Below, in pieces: positions 8,753 through 17,617 of a stretch of DNA of 64,000 bases. This stretch comes from Rhodococcus sp. 06-462-5. GTDB lineage: Bacteria; Actinomycetota; Actinomycetes; Mycobacteriales; Mycobacteriaceae. The stretch spans positions 58,539-122,538 of the forward strand of contig NZ_NOYD01000054.1 of NCBI RefSeq assembly GCF_002258315.1, written 5' to 3'. The position numbers were made by a program, and so were the translations under genes. How positions within the stretch are numbered: position 1 is the first letter of the stretch; every line of letters starts with the position of its first letter. The notes under the pieces are model-generated. The model was given only the letters and a program-made list of their open reading frames with translations. It was not told the origin of the DNA and made no database searches.

Positions 8753-10392
8753 GCACCCCCGAACCGCTGCAGTCGGCCCCCGAACGCTGGTGGACGCTGA
8801 CAGCGGTCTGCCTCGGAACATTCATGCTGTTCTTGGACCTCACCGTCGTCAACGTCGCACTGCCCGCGATACAACGAGACCTCTCGGCCAGCTTCGAGCA
8901 GTTGCAATGGGTGATCGACGCCTACGCCCTGGCACTGGCCGCGTTTCTGCTCACCGCCGGCTCGATCGCGGACAGACTGGGCCGCACCCGGATCTTCGCC
9001 GTCGGCGCGCTGGCCTTCACCCTCGCGTCCGTGGCTTGCGGTCTCGCTGGGTCAGCAACTCTGCTCAACGCAGCACGTGGAGTTCAAGGCCTCGGCGCGG
9101 CCATCATGTACGCCGTCGGCCCAGCGATGATCGCAGCGACGTTCCACGGCCGCCAACGAGGAACCGCCTTCGGCATCTTCGGGGCCACCTCGGGCATCGC
9201 CATCGCTGCGGGACCGTTGATCGGAGGCATCCTCACCGAAGTGGACTGGCGATGGGTGTTCTACCTCAATATCCCTGTGGGACTGATCATTCTGGCCGTC
9301 GTCGCTCTGAAAGTCCGGGACCACCAGACATCGACCGCGCGCCGCGGTCTCGACCCCCTCGGTCTGGCACTGTTCTCCGCAGGTCTGTTCGCGTTGATCT
9401 TTGCAATCATCCGGGCACCCGTCGTGGGATGGACCGACCCACGTACCGCGGTAGCGTTGGCGGTCGGTGTGCTCGCCCTCCTCGGCTTCGCTGTGGTCGA
9501 GCGCCGCGTCCGCAATCCCATGCTCGACATGGTCCTGTTCGGAAACCGTTCCTTCAACGGCCTGTCCGCGGCAACGTTTGCGATCAACTTCGCCGTCACG
9601 GCCACCATCTTGTTCTCGGTGCTGTGGATGCAAGGCGTGCTGGGCTACTCGGCTATCGAGACCGGATTGAGGTTCCTGCCGCTTACCGGCGTCCTGCTGA
9701 TATCCGGTGCCGTGGGCGGAATACTGAGCGCCCGGATCTCGACATCGATTCTGATCGGAATCTCGCTGTTGTGCACAGGAATCGGGTTTCTGTTGTTTCG
9801 ATTCGCGGACGTCGGTGACAGCTGGACGGCGTTGTTACCGGGGTTTGTGATCGCGGGACTCGGTATGGGACTACACAATCCACCCCGTGCGAGCGCGGCA
9901 GTGGCTCTCGTTCGGGCCGAAGACTCAGGGATGGGAGCTGGGATCAACGAGACATTCCAGCAGGTCGGTGCGGCATTGGGCGTGGCGGTACTCGGAGCTT
10001 TGGCTCATCGCACCATCGAATCCGAACTCGACACCGCGTACGGATCCGCCCTGACTCCGGCCCAGCTCGACGCCACCGTCGACGCCGTGGCCTCCGGGGC
10101 CGTCGCGGCGCTGCAAGAGACCGGGCAGGACGTTGGGGTGGCAGCAGAAATCGCGTTCATCTCGGCGCTGCATCAGGTCACGACGATCGCGGGAATCGTC
10201 ACCCTCATCGGTGCGATCGCGGCATTCACCCTCATCAGACGCAAGGACTTCCTCGTCGACCCCGCGGCAGCAGACCCGCACGCAGCGGCCTCTCCCCTAC
10301 CCCGCGACGCGCCGTCCACCGGATACGAGGACGTGATCTCGGCCGAACAATCCAGCCTCGCCCCGCCTCGCCCGTCAGGAGTCCGGACATGA
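8749..10392 (+). CDS. DHA2-family (EmrB/QacA) MFS exporter
   Basis: A 547-residue, 14-helix MFS transporter. It begins APERWWTLTAVCLGTFMLFLDLTVVNVALPAIQRDL, the classic DHA2 first helix with motif D1, followed by motif A (GSIADRLGRTRIF) and motif C (GATSGIAIAAGPLIGGILTEVDWRWVFYLNIPVG). These are proton-driven exporters of drugs and antibiotics. The ATG at 8749 overlaps the HAD stop by 4 bp; the longer upstream frame is antisense-like. Its place inside the AfsA operon suggests export of the operon's product or self-resistance (inference). Confidence 0.9.
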   Translation: MSTPEPLQSAPERWWTLTAVCLGTFMLFLDLTVVNVALPAIQRDLSASFEQLQWVIDAYALALAAFLLTAGSIADRLGRTRIFAVGALAFTLASVACGLAGSATLLNAARGVQGLGAAIMYAVGPAMIAATFHGRQRGTAFGIFGATSGIAIAAGPLIGGILTEVDWRWVFYLNIPVGLIILAVVALKVRDHQTSTARRGLDPLGLALFSAGLFALIFAIIRAPVVGWTDPRTAVALAVGVLALLGFAVVERRVRNPMLDMVLFGNRSFNGLSAATFAINFAVTATILFSVLWMQGVLGYSAIETGLRFLPLTGVLLISGAVGGILSARISTSILIGISLLCTGIGFLLFRFADVGDSWTALLPGFVIAGLGMGLHNPPRASAAVALVRAEDSGMGAGINETFQQVGAALGVAVLGALAHRTIESELDTAYGSALTPAQLDATVDAVASGAVAALQETGQDVGVAAEIAFISALHQVTTIAGIVTLIGAIAAFTLIRRKDFLVDPAAADPHAAASPLPRDAPSTGYEDVISAEQSSLAPPRPSGVRT

Positions 10393-12050
10393 CCGAGCAC
10401 ACCGTCCTCATCGTCGGCGCGGGCCCCACAGGTCTGACGCTTGCTTGCGAGCTCGCCCGCAGGAACGTCGACCACATGATTATCGACGGCAAGTCGGGGC
10501 CCTCGACCGAACCGAAAGCCCTCGTACTCTGGAGTGCCGCCCAGGAGAGCCTGCGCATCCTCGGTGTCGATCCCGCGGTATTCGATGCCGGCGTCACTCT
10601 CGACCGAGCGTCGTACTGGTCGAAAGGGTCACAGATCGGCCACGTCGACTTCACCGGCCTCGACCAGCCCGGCCTGCACAAACCACTGTCCCTTCCGCAG
10701 CCCCTCGTCGAGGCAGCTCTCCTCGAGCTCTACCAGGCGCTGGGAGGTACGGTCCGCTGGCGGCACAAGTTCCTCGGTGCCCTCGATCCGGACCCTGCCG
10801 GGCCCAGCGACGGGGCGAGGGCGTCATTGGTCGGTCCGAGCGGAATCCGCTTCACCACAACAGCAGAGTGGATCGTGGGCACCGACGGTGCACACAGCAC
10901 CGTGCGGAAAACAGCGGCCATCGACTTCGACGGCGACAGCTACGACGACGCTTTTCTGCTGGTGGACGGCACCCTAGAAACCGATGGGTCGGTCGGGGAG
11001 GCTCAGTACCATCTCCACCCGGACGGGGTGACGGTCGTCGTCCCGCTCCCAGGTGGTGGACACCGGGTATTTCTCGGACACCGTCAGTCCGCTTCCCCTG
11101 CGCTCATACCGCCGACTCAGATCACCGATCGCGCCAACATCATGCTCGGCCAACGCGGCCTCGGCCGCTTCCGGGTCAGTAATGTGCTTTGGCAGAGCGA
11201 CTTTCGAGTACACCGGAGACTGTCCTCGCGCTACGTGTCGGGCCGATTCATCCTTGCCGGCGACGCTGCACATATTCACAGTCCTGCGGGAGGTCAAGGT
11301 ATGAACACCGGAATACAGGACGCGGCGAATCTCGCGTGGAAACTTGCAGCAGTAGCGGTCGACGGAGCCGATGCAGCACTACTCGAAACATATGAACTCG
11401 AACGACGACCCGTCGCAGAATCGGTCGCCGCGATGACCGATCTTCAGACGAAACTGTGGACAACTCGTGCTGCCGTTTCGCGGTGGATCCGCGACCGAAT
11501 CCTCGGAATCCTCTCGGCGACAGGGCTCCTCACCCGGCGTGTCGTTCCTCAACTGGCGCAGATCGATACGGCCTACGGCCCGTCAGTGGCCCGCGGGGGC
11601 GGGCGCGGTCGAACCATCTCGCCGGGCAAGTTCCTGCCCCCGCATCCCGTCCAGTTCGACGGAGAGGTCGACAAGTTGCTGCCCGACCTCCTCGATGACC
11701 GACGAGTCCTGGCGCTGGCCACCATCACCAGTATCGACGAACTCCGGGCCTTACATGCCATCCTCGACTCGTGGGGGTCGCGGCTGCACGTCGTGGTCGT
11801 GGTCCACTCCCCCACCACACTTCTGAGCGCAACTCCCACCGTGATCGACACCCACGAGATCGTTTCGAGCGAGCTCGGACAGGGCGGTGTCGCTGTCGTG
11901 CGTCCCGACCGCATAGTGGGCATGACCGGCTCGCTGCAGAACCCTGCAGCCATACGGACCTACCTCACCGCAGTGGCCGGACCCGCGGACACACAGGCAG
12001 TCGAACGCGGTCGACCCGAAACGAGCGCCTCCAAGGAGACAGCATCATGA
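10389..12050 (+). CDS. FAD-dependent aromatic-ring-type monooxygenase
   Basis: A 553-residue flavoprotein of the PheA/TfdB (PHBH-like) group. It has the N-terminal GxGxxG fold VLIVGAGPTGLTLACELARR, the middle DG motif VGTDGAHSTVR, and the C-terminal flavin motif GDAAHIHSPAGGQGMNTGIQDAANLAWKLA. These enzymes hydroxylate aromatic or polyketide substrates using NAD(P)H and oxygen. It overlaps the MFS gene and the next reductase gene by 4 bp each. In this operon it is a candidate tailoring enzyme for the AfsA-derived scaffold. The substrate cannot be read. Confidence 0.87.
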   Translation: MTEHTVLIVGAGPTGLTLACELARRNVDHMIIDGKSGPSTEPKALVLWSAAQESLRILGVDPAVFDAGVTLDRASYWSKGSQIGHVDFTGLDQPGLHKPLSLPQPLVEAALLELYQALGGTVRWRHKFLGALDPDPAGPSDGARASLVGPSGIRFTTTAEWIVGTDGAHSTVRKTAAIDFDGDSYDDAFLLVDGTLETDGSVGEAQYHLHPDGVTVVVPLPGGGHRVFLGHRQSASPALIPPTQITDRANIMLGQRGLGRFRVSNVLWQSDFRVHRRLSSRYVSGRFILAGDAAHIHSPAGGQGMNTGIQDAANLAWKLAAVAVDGADAALLETYELERRPVAESVAAMTDLQTKLWTTRAAVSRWIRDRILGILSATGLLTRRVVPQLAQIDTAYGPSVARGGGRGRTISPGKFLPPHPVQFDGEVDKLLPDLLDDRRVLALATITSIDELRALHAILDSWGSRLHVVVVVHSPTTLLSATPTVIDTHEIVSSELGQGGVAVVRPDRIVGMTGSLQNPAAIRTYLTAVAGPADTQAVERGRPETSASKETAS

Positions 12051-13045
12051 CCGACTTCCCACACGTGAACCTCGGAACAGGCCTCGAAGTATCCGCACTC
12101 GGATTCGGCGGCATGGCATTGACCTCGATGTACGGCGAATCCGACCCCGACCAAGCACTGAAGACCCTGCATCACGCCGTCAACCTCGGCATCGACTTCA
12201 TCGACACCGCAGATGTGTACGGCCTCGGGACCAACGAGGAACTGATCGGCAGACTCCTCGCCGACCGTCGCGACGAGGTCACCGTCGCCACCAAATTCGG
12301 TATCGATACCTCCGTAACCGAACCCGGCCGCAGAAGCCGCGGAGACAGGGCTTACGTCCGCCAGTGCATCGACAACAGCCTGCGTCGCCTCGACGTGGAC
12401 GTCGTCGACCTCTACTACCTTCACCGGGTCGACCCACACATCCCGATCGACGACACCATCGGAGCGATGGCCGAGCTCATCGCCGACGGAAAAGTCCGGC
12501 ACATCGGAGTATCGGAAGTAACCGCCCCCGAACTAGAACGAGCGCACCGGACCCATCCGCTCGCCGCGGTCCAGTCCGAATGGAGCTTGTTCAGCCGCGA
12601 CGTCGAGAACGCCATCGTCCCGACCGCAGCTCGACTCGGCATCGGATTCGTTCCCTACTCCCCACTGGGACGCGGAATGCTCACCGGAAAAGTGAAACAG
12701 GAACAGCTCGGCGACAACGACTTTCGGCGGTATCTACCCCGCTTTCAACTCGACGCATTCGAAACGAACACCGACGCCCTCGCCCCATTGACAGACATCG
12801 CGTCACAGCACGGATCCACGCCCGCCCAGATCGCATTGGCGTGGCTACGGGTGAAAGGTACACAGTTCGCGCTGCCCGTCGTTCCGATACCCGGCACTCG
12901 GAATGCGGATCGGGTCACCGAAAACGCGGGCTCGGTGCACATCGAACTCACCGCGGACCAGCTCGCCGTCCTCGACACCCTCGCCGACGCCGTCACCGGA
13001 ACCCGAGCACCCGACATGAGTTGGGTATCAGCCGGCCGCGAATGA
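12047..13045 (+). CDS. Aldo/keto reductase
   Basis: A 332-residue AKR with the catalytic set in order: Asp and Tyr in DTADVYGLGTNEELIG, Lys in VATKFG and His in YYLHRVD. The NADP-binding motif comes late (PVVPIPGTRNADRVTENAGS). The ATG at 12047 overlaps the monooxygenase stop and has a ribosome site AAGGAG at 12033. It closes the AfsA operon and could supply the ketone or butenolide reduction needed to finish a butyrolactone (inference). Its last 53 bp overlap the convergent dedA gene. Confidence 0.88.
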   Translation: MTDFPHVNLGTGLEVSALGFGGMALTSMYGESDPDQALKTLHHAVNLGIDFIDTADVYGLGTNEELIGRLLADRRDEVTVATKFGIDTSVTEPGRRSRGDRAYVRQCIDNSLRRLDVDVVDLYYLHRVDPHIPIDDTIGAMAELIADGKVRHIGVSEVTAPELERAHRTHPLAAVQSEWSLFSRDVENAIVPTAARLGIGFVPYSPLGRGMLTGKVKQEQLGDNDFRRYLPRFQLDAFETNTDALAPLTDIASQHGSTPAQIALAWLRVKGTQFALPVVPIPGTRNADRVTENAGSVHIELTADQLAVLDTLADAVTGTRAPDMSWVSAGRE

Positions 13046-13727
13046 CACGGGCACAACTGCACGGCACAGCCGCATTCCCGCCCCGTCGATCAGATCGACG
13101 GGCGGGAATTGTGCCGCCGGGAACCGGAGCGTCACTGCGCCGAAATGCCCGAATTGCGATGACTCCAACTACGGCCACGACGAAAGCGCCAGTGGCCCAG
13201 GGGATCCACGCGGGGTTGGCTCCCAACACGCTTCCCGTGGTCAACAGAAGAGTGACCCACACGGTTGCGGCGACGATATTCAACACCGCGAACCTCGAGA
13301 ACGACAACGAGGAACCCGCAGCGAGACGTGGCCCCAAGGTCCTCGCGCCTCCGACGAAATGCGTGGTCACTGTCCCGACGCGCGCATCCCCCGAAAACAA
13401 CTGACGTGCCCGAGCAAGCACCCTGTTGATCAGGCGCGCAAAGCGGCCTGCGCCGGCGATATCAGCGCGACACGATCCACGCCTGATGGACCGAAAGGCC
13501 AGCTGAGCCCCTGCTGTCGACGAAGCGATCAGGACGATCGCCGTCACGACGGGATCAAGTTCGCCCAGCCCCACGAGAGCACCGACCGCCAGAACCGTGC
13601 CAGTACCCGGGAGGAGAAACCCGACGAGCAAGCCGGATTCCACCAAGAGGATTGCGGCAGCCACGAGCAGAACCATCGGAGCACACCAGGAAGCGATTGA
13701 GGCTATGACATCGATGAACAGATCCAT
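12993..13727 (-). CDS. DedA-family (SNARE-associated/VTT) membrane protein
   Basis: A 244-residue membrane protein with the DedA core: ILLVESGLLVGFLLPGTGTVLAVGALVG near the N-terminus and the later RFAVLNIVAATVWVTLLLTTGSVLG helix. DedA proteins are implicated in undecaprenyl-phosphate or phospholipid translocation and membrane homeostasis. The canonical F-[F/Y]-x-R-[F/W] loop is poorly preserved, so specificity may differ. The ATG at 13727 has GGGG eight bases upstream. The C-terminal ~40 residues are basic and overlap the AKR gene end. A TetR-type palindrome lies 41 bp upstream. Confidence 0.8.
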   Translation of the reverse strand: MDLFIDVIASIASWCAPMVLLVAAAILLVESGLLVGFLLPGTGTVLAVGALVGLGELDPVVTAIVLIASSTAGAQLAFRSIRRGSCRADIAGAGRFARLINRVLARARQLFSGDARVGTVTTHFVGGARTLGPRLAAGSSLSFSRFAVLNIVAATVWVTLLLTTGSVLGANPAWIPWATGAFVVAVVGVIAIRAFRRSDAPVPGGTIPARRSDRRGGNAAVPCSCARVIRGRLIPNSCRVLGFR

Positions 13728-13767
13728 CAGATCCCCACGTCCAACGGTGACGGCCGCTGCCATCAAA

Positions 13768-13785
13768 TACGAGTATTAACTCGTA
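13768..13785. promoter_or_regulatory. Palindromic operator upstream of dedA
   Basis: TACGAGTATTAACTCGTA has 7-bp perfect arms and a 4-bp centre. Its core, ACGAGT-N4-ACTCGT, has the same length and spacing as the two ACGAGC-N4-GCTCGT sites in front of the MMPL/TetR genes. It lies in the dedA promoter region and suggests shared control by the TetR protein at 2729-3367. Confidence 0.65.
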
Positions 13786-13887
13786 GAATACCATTCGTCT
13801 GGATTCGCCGCCTGCGATAGCGTGACTACCGAGACAGAACTGCGGGGCTCAGGTGTGGCCCAGCGCAATAAGCGGCTGCTTCAACAC

Positions 13888-14460
13888 CTACTCGCCTCTG
13901 AGCGTTGCCGACACCGATTCCCGTCCGCTTCTGCGGTCGAACGCCGCGAAGCAATCGGCGACAGCGTGCGCCCGATCCAGCGCCGAAGGAAATTCCGCGA
14001 GCTGCACATTCCACAATTCGCAGCACACCTCCAGCCGCGGAATGTTGGTTGCGGGGATCCCATGGGCACCGGCGGTCAACGCCGCGATATCTGCGGGCAG
14101 GTGGTGCCAACGCGACCGGACACCATGCCGGTGAAAGACCTTGCTCAAAAATGCCGCATGGATCTCCGGATCTGCGCCGCCGAGCGTGTTTCCAGCCAAC
14201 ACATCACTGAGCGCCGCGAGCTCCGTTCCAATGGTCAACGCGTCATGCTGCGCCTTTTCCACCAGCCGTCGACGGTGGTATCCGCTGAGCTGCAGGAATG
14301 TTGAATCCGCCCGTTCGAGCTGTGCCGATGTCAAAGGCAGCGCGAGATCCCACACCCTCCCGGATGCACCGTCGATCGCGGCGAGCTCGAAGGCCTCGTG
14401 AGCCTCGAACGACGGCCCCGTGGTGTGGACGTCAACAACGACGAGCTGCCGGCCCCTCAT
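13888..14460 (-). CDS. DnaQ-like 3'-5' exonuclease-fold protein
   Basis: A 190-residue protein starting MRGRQLVVVDVHTTGPSFEAHEAFELAAID. This resembles the first DEDD exonuclease motif (VDxETTGL..EIxELA), but with His in place of the first catalytic Glu and Ser/Phe where the turn normally lies, so activity is uncertain. Residues around LSGYHRRR, IHAAFLSKVFHRHG and the C-terminal ALDRAHAVADCFAAFD match the later exonuclease layout (HNAxFD, HxAxxDA). The ATG at 14460 overlaps the stop of a 56-codon upstream ORF by 4 bp. The longer Arg-rich upstream frame is that ORF read out of frame. Confidence 0.6.
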   Translation of the reverse strand: MRGRQLVVVDVHTTGPSFEAHEAFELAAIDGASGRVWDLALPLTSAQLERADSTFLQLSGYHRRRLVEKAQHDALTIGTELAALSDVLAGNTLGGADPEIHAAFLSKVFHRHGVRSRWHHLPADIAALTAGAHGIPATNIPRLEVCCELWNVQLAEFPSALDRAHAVADCFAAFDRRSGRESVSATLRGE

Positions 14461-14627
14461 CCCCGCAACTCCCCCTGCCACACCGAATCGATACACGGCA
14501 CACCCACGCCGGCAGTATCGACGTCGAATTCGGTCATCACCGCGGCGAACCTGTCCACGACGTGTCCTACGGCGTCCCCGCTTCCGTCGACGTTCACATC
14601 TCCACCGCTCTTGTCTCGCATGATCAT
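14457..14627 (-). CDS. Small hypothetical protein coupled to the exonuclease-like gene
   Basis: A 56-codon ORF from the ATG at 14627 (or 14621). It is acidic, Gly/Asp/Val-rich (MIMRDKSGGDVNVDGSGDAV at the start), with a later segment FAAVMTEFDVDTAG. A purine-rich ribosome site (GGTGGGGG) precedes it and its stop overlaps the downstream ATG (ATGA). This coupling is the main evidence that it is translated. No family recognised. Confidence 0.55.
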   Translation of the reverse strand: MIMRDKSGGDVNVDGSGDAVGHVVDRFAAVMTEFDVDTAGVGVPCIDSVWQGELRG

Positions 14628-14940
14628 TCACCCCCACCGATAGGCCAAGGCCCCTGTTGGCTGTCTCTGTCGATGCACACTAGCGTCAGGACCGGACACC
14701 ACGAACAGCTCGAATTCTCATCCGCAGGCCAACGGGTCTGCCGTTCAAACGGTTGTCAGCCCTAACTACCAGTGACATCGCCCCCCAACACGAGGACCAT
14801 CAGAAGCGGCCTGGCCGCAACGACCAGCTCAGCGGGTTCGCGGTTGCACCTCAGGTATCTCCACCCGTCGATTTGAGTCAAGGACGACGAGTTACAGCGG
14901 GGGCATGTGCCTGCTGCGACGAACACTCGTGGAGGTTCAG
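14628..14940. other. Intergenic region, no gene seen
   Basis: Promoter space for the leftward mini-ORF/exonuclease pair and the rightward lipase relic. No convincing ORF, RNA or repeat was found. A strong ribosome site GGAGGT (14931-14936) at the right end belongs to the lipase relic. Confidence 0.4.
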
Positions 14941-15552
14941 ATGGGCGAAATAAAATGCCGACCGTTAATCCTGATCAGGGGGTTCGGCGGCGTCGATGTC
15001 GCTGATGATCAGCGTAGTGCGTATCAGGGATACAACGACGGCACGGTCTACCCCACCAAGCGTGGTGACAACTACATCTACGAGGGCTTCCTGCTCCGCG
15101 CACTGAAAGCGAAGAGGTACCGCTACACAGACGCGACCAACGTTGTGGGCTACTACGCGCAGAATGTCGAAGGACCCGCCGACACGGGCGAATACGACCC
15201 CTCTGATGTAGGCGGCAGCGTTGTCATCGATCCGCGCACGGCCGCGCGCGTTCTCAACGAGGCCACTTCCGGGACGATATGGGTGTACCGATTTTACGAC
15301 CTCTCGCCGCGGACCCTGGCCCGATACGCGGAAGGGCTGGTCCGCCTCATTTCCCTGATCGAACGGTCGTCAGAACAGCACAACCAGACATTCGACGGCG
15401 TCGACGTCATCGCCCGACTAGTAACTTGGGCTTCATCGCCGACCACGAATGGAGCGCTGCCCATAATCGCACTCTCTCGATCCTGCATCCGAACCACGCG
15501 CGCCGCACCCACAGTTGTCACGACCACGCAGACCCGTTATACGCTCACTTAG
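14941..15552 (+). pseudogene. Lipase/esterase (alpha/beta hydrolase) truncated before its active-site serine
   Basis: The start ATG at 14941 has a near-perfect ribosome site (GGAGGT). The first ~158 codons read as an actinobacterial lipase (CRPLILIRGFGGVDVADDQR, the oxyanion-side HG-type loop, to FDGVDVIA). At about 15415 the reading should continue into the GHSMGG-type elbow, but it changes to unrelated residues (RLVTWASSPTT) and ends at 15552. All of the catalytic half is missing. A better-looking frame after 15420 (NLGFIADHEWSAAHNRTL) may be a fragment of another gene joined by deletion. lsr2 follows 38 bp downstream. Confidence 0.7.
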
Positions 15553-15590
15553 CTGTCTTCCATACATTTTTGCGAGAGGGTTTCTTCACT

Positions 15591-15956
15591 GTGGCCAAGC
15601 TAGAAACGATTCAATTGGTCGACGACATCGACGGATCGGTCATCGACGACTCCGGTGAAACGATCGAGTTCGCGGTCCAGGGCGTCGAGTACGTGATCGA
15701 CTTGAAAGCAAAGAACGCCAGCGAGTTTCACAGAAAGCTCGACTACTACATCAAGCACGCCGCGCGGGTTGGCGGACGCAAACGTAAACCCTTCCCCGCA
15801 ACCGCGTCGACGCCTTCGACAGCCGGGACACCGGCCAAGCGTGACCCGGCGCAGACTCGCGCAATTCGGCAGTGGGCGGCGGACAACGGTCACGAGATCG
15901 GCGATCGAGGCCGCATCCCCACCGACATCGAAGAGGCGTACAACGCCGCACACTGA
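15591..15956 (+). CDS. lsr2: Lsr2, H-NS-like nucleoid protein
   Basis: A 121-residue Lsr2. The N-terminal dimerisation domain begins VAKLETIQLVDDIDG, then FAVQGVEYVIDLKAKNASEFHRKLDYYIKHAARVGG. The linker is Pro/Ala/Thr-rich, and the C-terminal AT-hook-like domain reads TRAIRQWAADNGHEIGDRGRIPTDIEEAYNAAH with its RGR motif. Lsr2 silences AT-rich foreign DNA; plasmid copies may reduce the host cost of the plasmid or supplement the chromosomal protein. The GTG at 15591 has GAGAGGG about 12 bases upstream. A decayed second lsr2 lies near 30.6 kb. The 3' end overlaps the convergent gene at 15890. Confidence 0.93.
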   Translation: MAKLETIQLVDDIDGSVIDDSGETIEFAVQGVEYVIDLKAKNASEFHRKLDYYIKHAARVGGRKRKPFPATASTPSTAGTPAKRDPAQTRAIRQWAADNGHEIGDRGRIPTDIEEAYNAAH

Positions 15957-16324
15957 CAGCCCAGGAAACTCACCTGGCACGTCATCGAACGCCGGATCAC
16001 CGACGCGCTCCGAACGATGTTGGTCACCGGCTCGACTACCCGAAAGGGCGATTCGGATGTGCGCACGATCGGCTCTGCGATCAGCGGGTGCAGCGGCGAT
16101 ACCCAGTCTGCTGCCGACTGACGTAACAGGCCCAAGGCAAAGACCGCGTCCGGTGTCCGGGCGACCACCCCTGAAGGGCTCACACACATCTCTCGTACGC
16201 CGACACCGGTGCCCCACGACAACGTGAGCTGGCCCGGCTCGTCGCCCACTACCGGCCGCGGGTAACCGGCGGAGATCAAGGCTTCCCGGAGTCCCCGCCA
16301 CCGCTGTTCATACCGCCACTGCAC
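15890..16324 (-). CDS. Hypothetical protein coupled to the TetR regulator
   Basis: A 144-codon frame starting at GTG 16324, 17 bp inside the end of the TetR gene. It reads VQWRYEQRWRGLREALISAGYPRPVV..., with G/C-rich third positions over most of its length. No family recognised. The coupled start after the regulator supports translation, but the last ~20 codons run antisense into lsr2 and look less natural, so the 3' end may have been altered by rearrangement. It is possibly a fragment of a longer original gene. Confidence 0.5.
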   Translation of the reverse strand: MQWRYEQRWRGLREALISAGYPRPVVGDEPGQLTLSWGTGVGVREMCVSPSGVVARTPDAVFALGLLRQSAADWVSPLHPLIAEPIVRTSESPFRVVEPVTNIVRSASVIRRSMTCQVSFLGCQCAALYASSMSVGMRPRSPIS

Positions 16325-16937
16325 CGGCAGCCGCGATCACGGGCCCCGTCAACCGCAGGACGGTGTCGAGATCGCCGCCGTCACCGAAGCCCCCCGGCCC
16401 GGCGGTGGTCGTCACGCCGCACACGATGGCCATGACAGCATCGGCAGTGTCCACCGATATCGTCGGCAGCCTGCCGTTGCTGGTCAGAAGGGCCAGGACC
16501 GCGGCCCTGAGAGGGTGGTAGGTCGCGGCCCGTGCGACGTCCTCGTAGTGGAGGTCGGTCCACAACACCGCTGCTGCCCTCAGAGACCAATACCGTTTCG
16601 CATGAGTGAAGTAGCCGCCGAGCAAGTCCTGAACATCGGCCACAGTGTCTCCTGTAGACGGGCGATGCGCCCGGAGGAACTCGCATTGTCGAGCAGCCTG
16701 GTCGACCACTGCATGAACAACAGCGTCCTTCGATGGGAAGTGGAAGTACATGCCCCCTTTGGTCACCCCTGCAGCCTGTATCAGGTCGTTGACCGTGACG
16801 CCGCTTCCCCCACATGCGATGGTTCGAGCCGCACCGGTAATCAACGCGTCACGGGTCCGTTGCGCACGTTTCTGCGGAGGACGCGCGCGATGCTCGGCAT
16901 TCTCCCGCTCCGAAACCTTCTGATCGGCAACCGTCAT
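16308..16937 (-). CDS. TetR-family regulator of the gamma-butyrolactone-receptor type
   Basis: A 209-residue TetR protein. Its HTH region (TRDALITGAARTIACGGSGVTVNDLIQAAGVTKGGMYFHFPSKDAVVHAVV) matches the ArpA/ScbR receptors (TKGALYFHFxSKE). The ATG at 16937 is preceded by GGAGAG. With an AfsA-type synthase 8 kb away on the same replicon it is the natural receptor candidate: in such systems the lactone releases the repressor from promoters of the synthase and target genes. The ligand domain is too diverged to prove this. It is followed by an overlapping small gene. Confidence 0.75.
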   Translation of the reverse strand: MTVADQKVSERENAEHRARPPQKRAQRTRDALITGAARTIACGGSGVTVNDLIQAAGVTKGGMYFHFPSKDAVVHAVVDQAARQCEFLRAHRPSTGDTVADVQDLLGGYFTHAKRYWSLRAAAVLWTDLHYEDVARAATYHPLRAAVLALLTSNGRLPTISVDTADAVMAIVCGVTTTAGPGGFGDGGDLDTVLRLTGPVIAAAGAVAV

Positions 16938-17248
16938 GTCACACTCTCTCCGGTCCATCGCCACATAGGACTGCCTTCTACTCCGATTCGCACGCGCGGA
17001 TCCGACCATCTGTCGGCGACCGAAGCACTACCGTCCCTAGGCGAGGAATTTCGCCATTCCAAAGTCGATCGGCTCCAACAGTCCACGATTATGCCTGCGG
17101 AGGTGGACACTTCGAGCACCGGCAAATATTCGGGAGTCGGAACATCTGCTGCCGCGTGAGGCGCAATAGGTACGGAAAAATCTCTCCTTTTTCACCACTC
17201 ACGTTGCGTCAACCGACCCCAAGTTCTGGATCCGAATACTGTTACGAA
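16938..17248. other. Divergent promoter region, no gene seen
   Basis: This stretch separates the leftward TetR gene from the rightward membrane-protein gene now split by the IS. The open frames here are on the strand opposite to expected and lack start signals. No clear palindromic operator was found by eye. Confidence 0.35.
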
Positions 17249-17617
17249 ATGGATATCAGTGGTGTGGCCTCGATTATCGGAGCTCTCGGTATCGGATCCT
17301 TTGCGGGCCAGTACCTGATCGGCAGTCAGCAACGCCGTCAACTGCGTAGCGAGGTTCTCCGGCACTTGGCGAGCACCGAACGCACCCGATGGGCAGGGTC
17401 GTCGTCCACTGATCCGTCGTTTCAGCACTTCAAGGACAGTGTCCGCGAGCTTGAGACGGCCGCGATCATTGCACGGGTTCCGCGACGGCCACTGCGTTTG
17501 TACATCCAACTGGCCACTGTGGCGCGCCTGACGAGCGACGACGACGTAAAGCAGAAAGACGGTCAGGAAGAAGCCGGGGGAATCAACACTGCGCTGGGGC
17601 GATGTGTGCGCTTGTCA

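Noticed and set aside
15600..16301. 233-codon leftward frame antisense to lsr2
   Set aside because: Gly/Arg-rich and motif-free; the 144-codon frame coupled to the TetR gene is the better reading.
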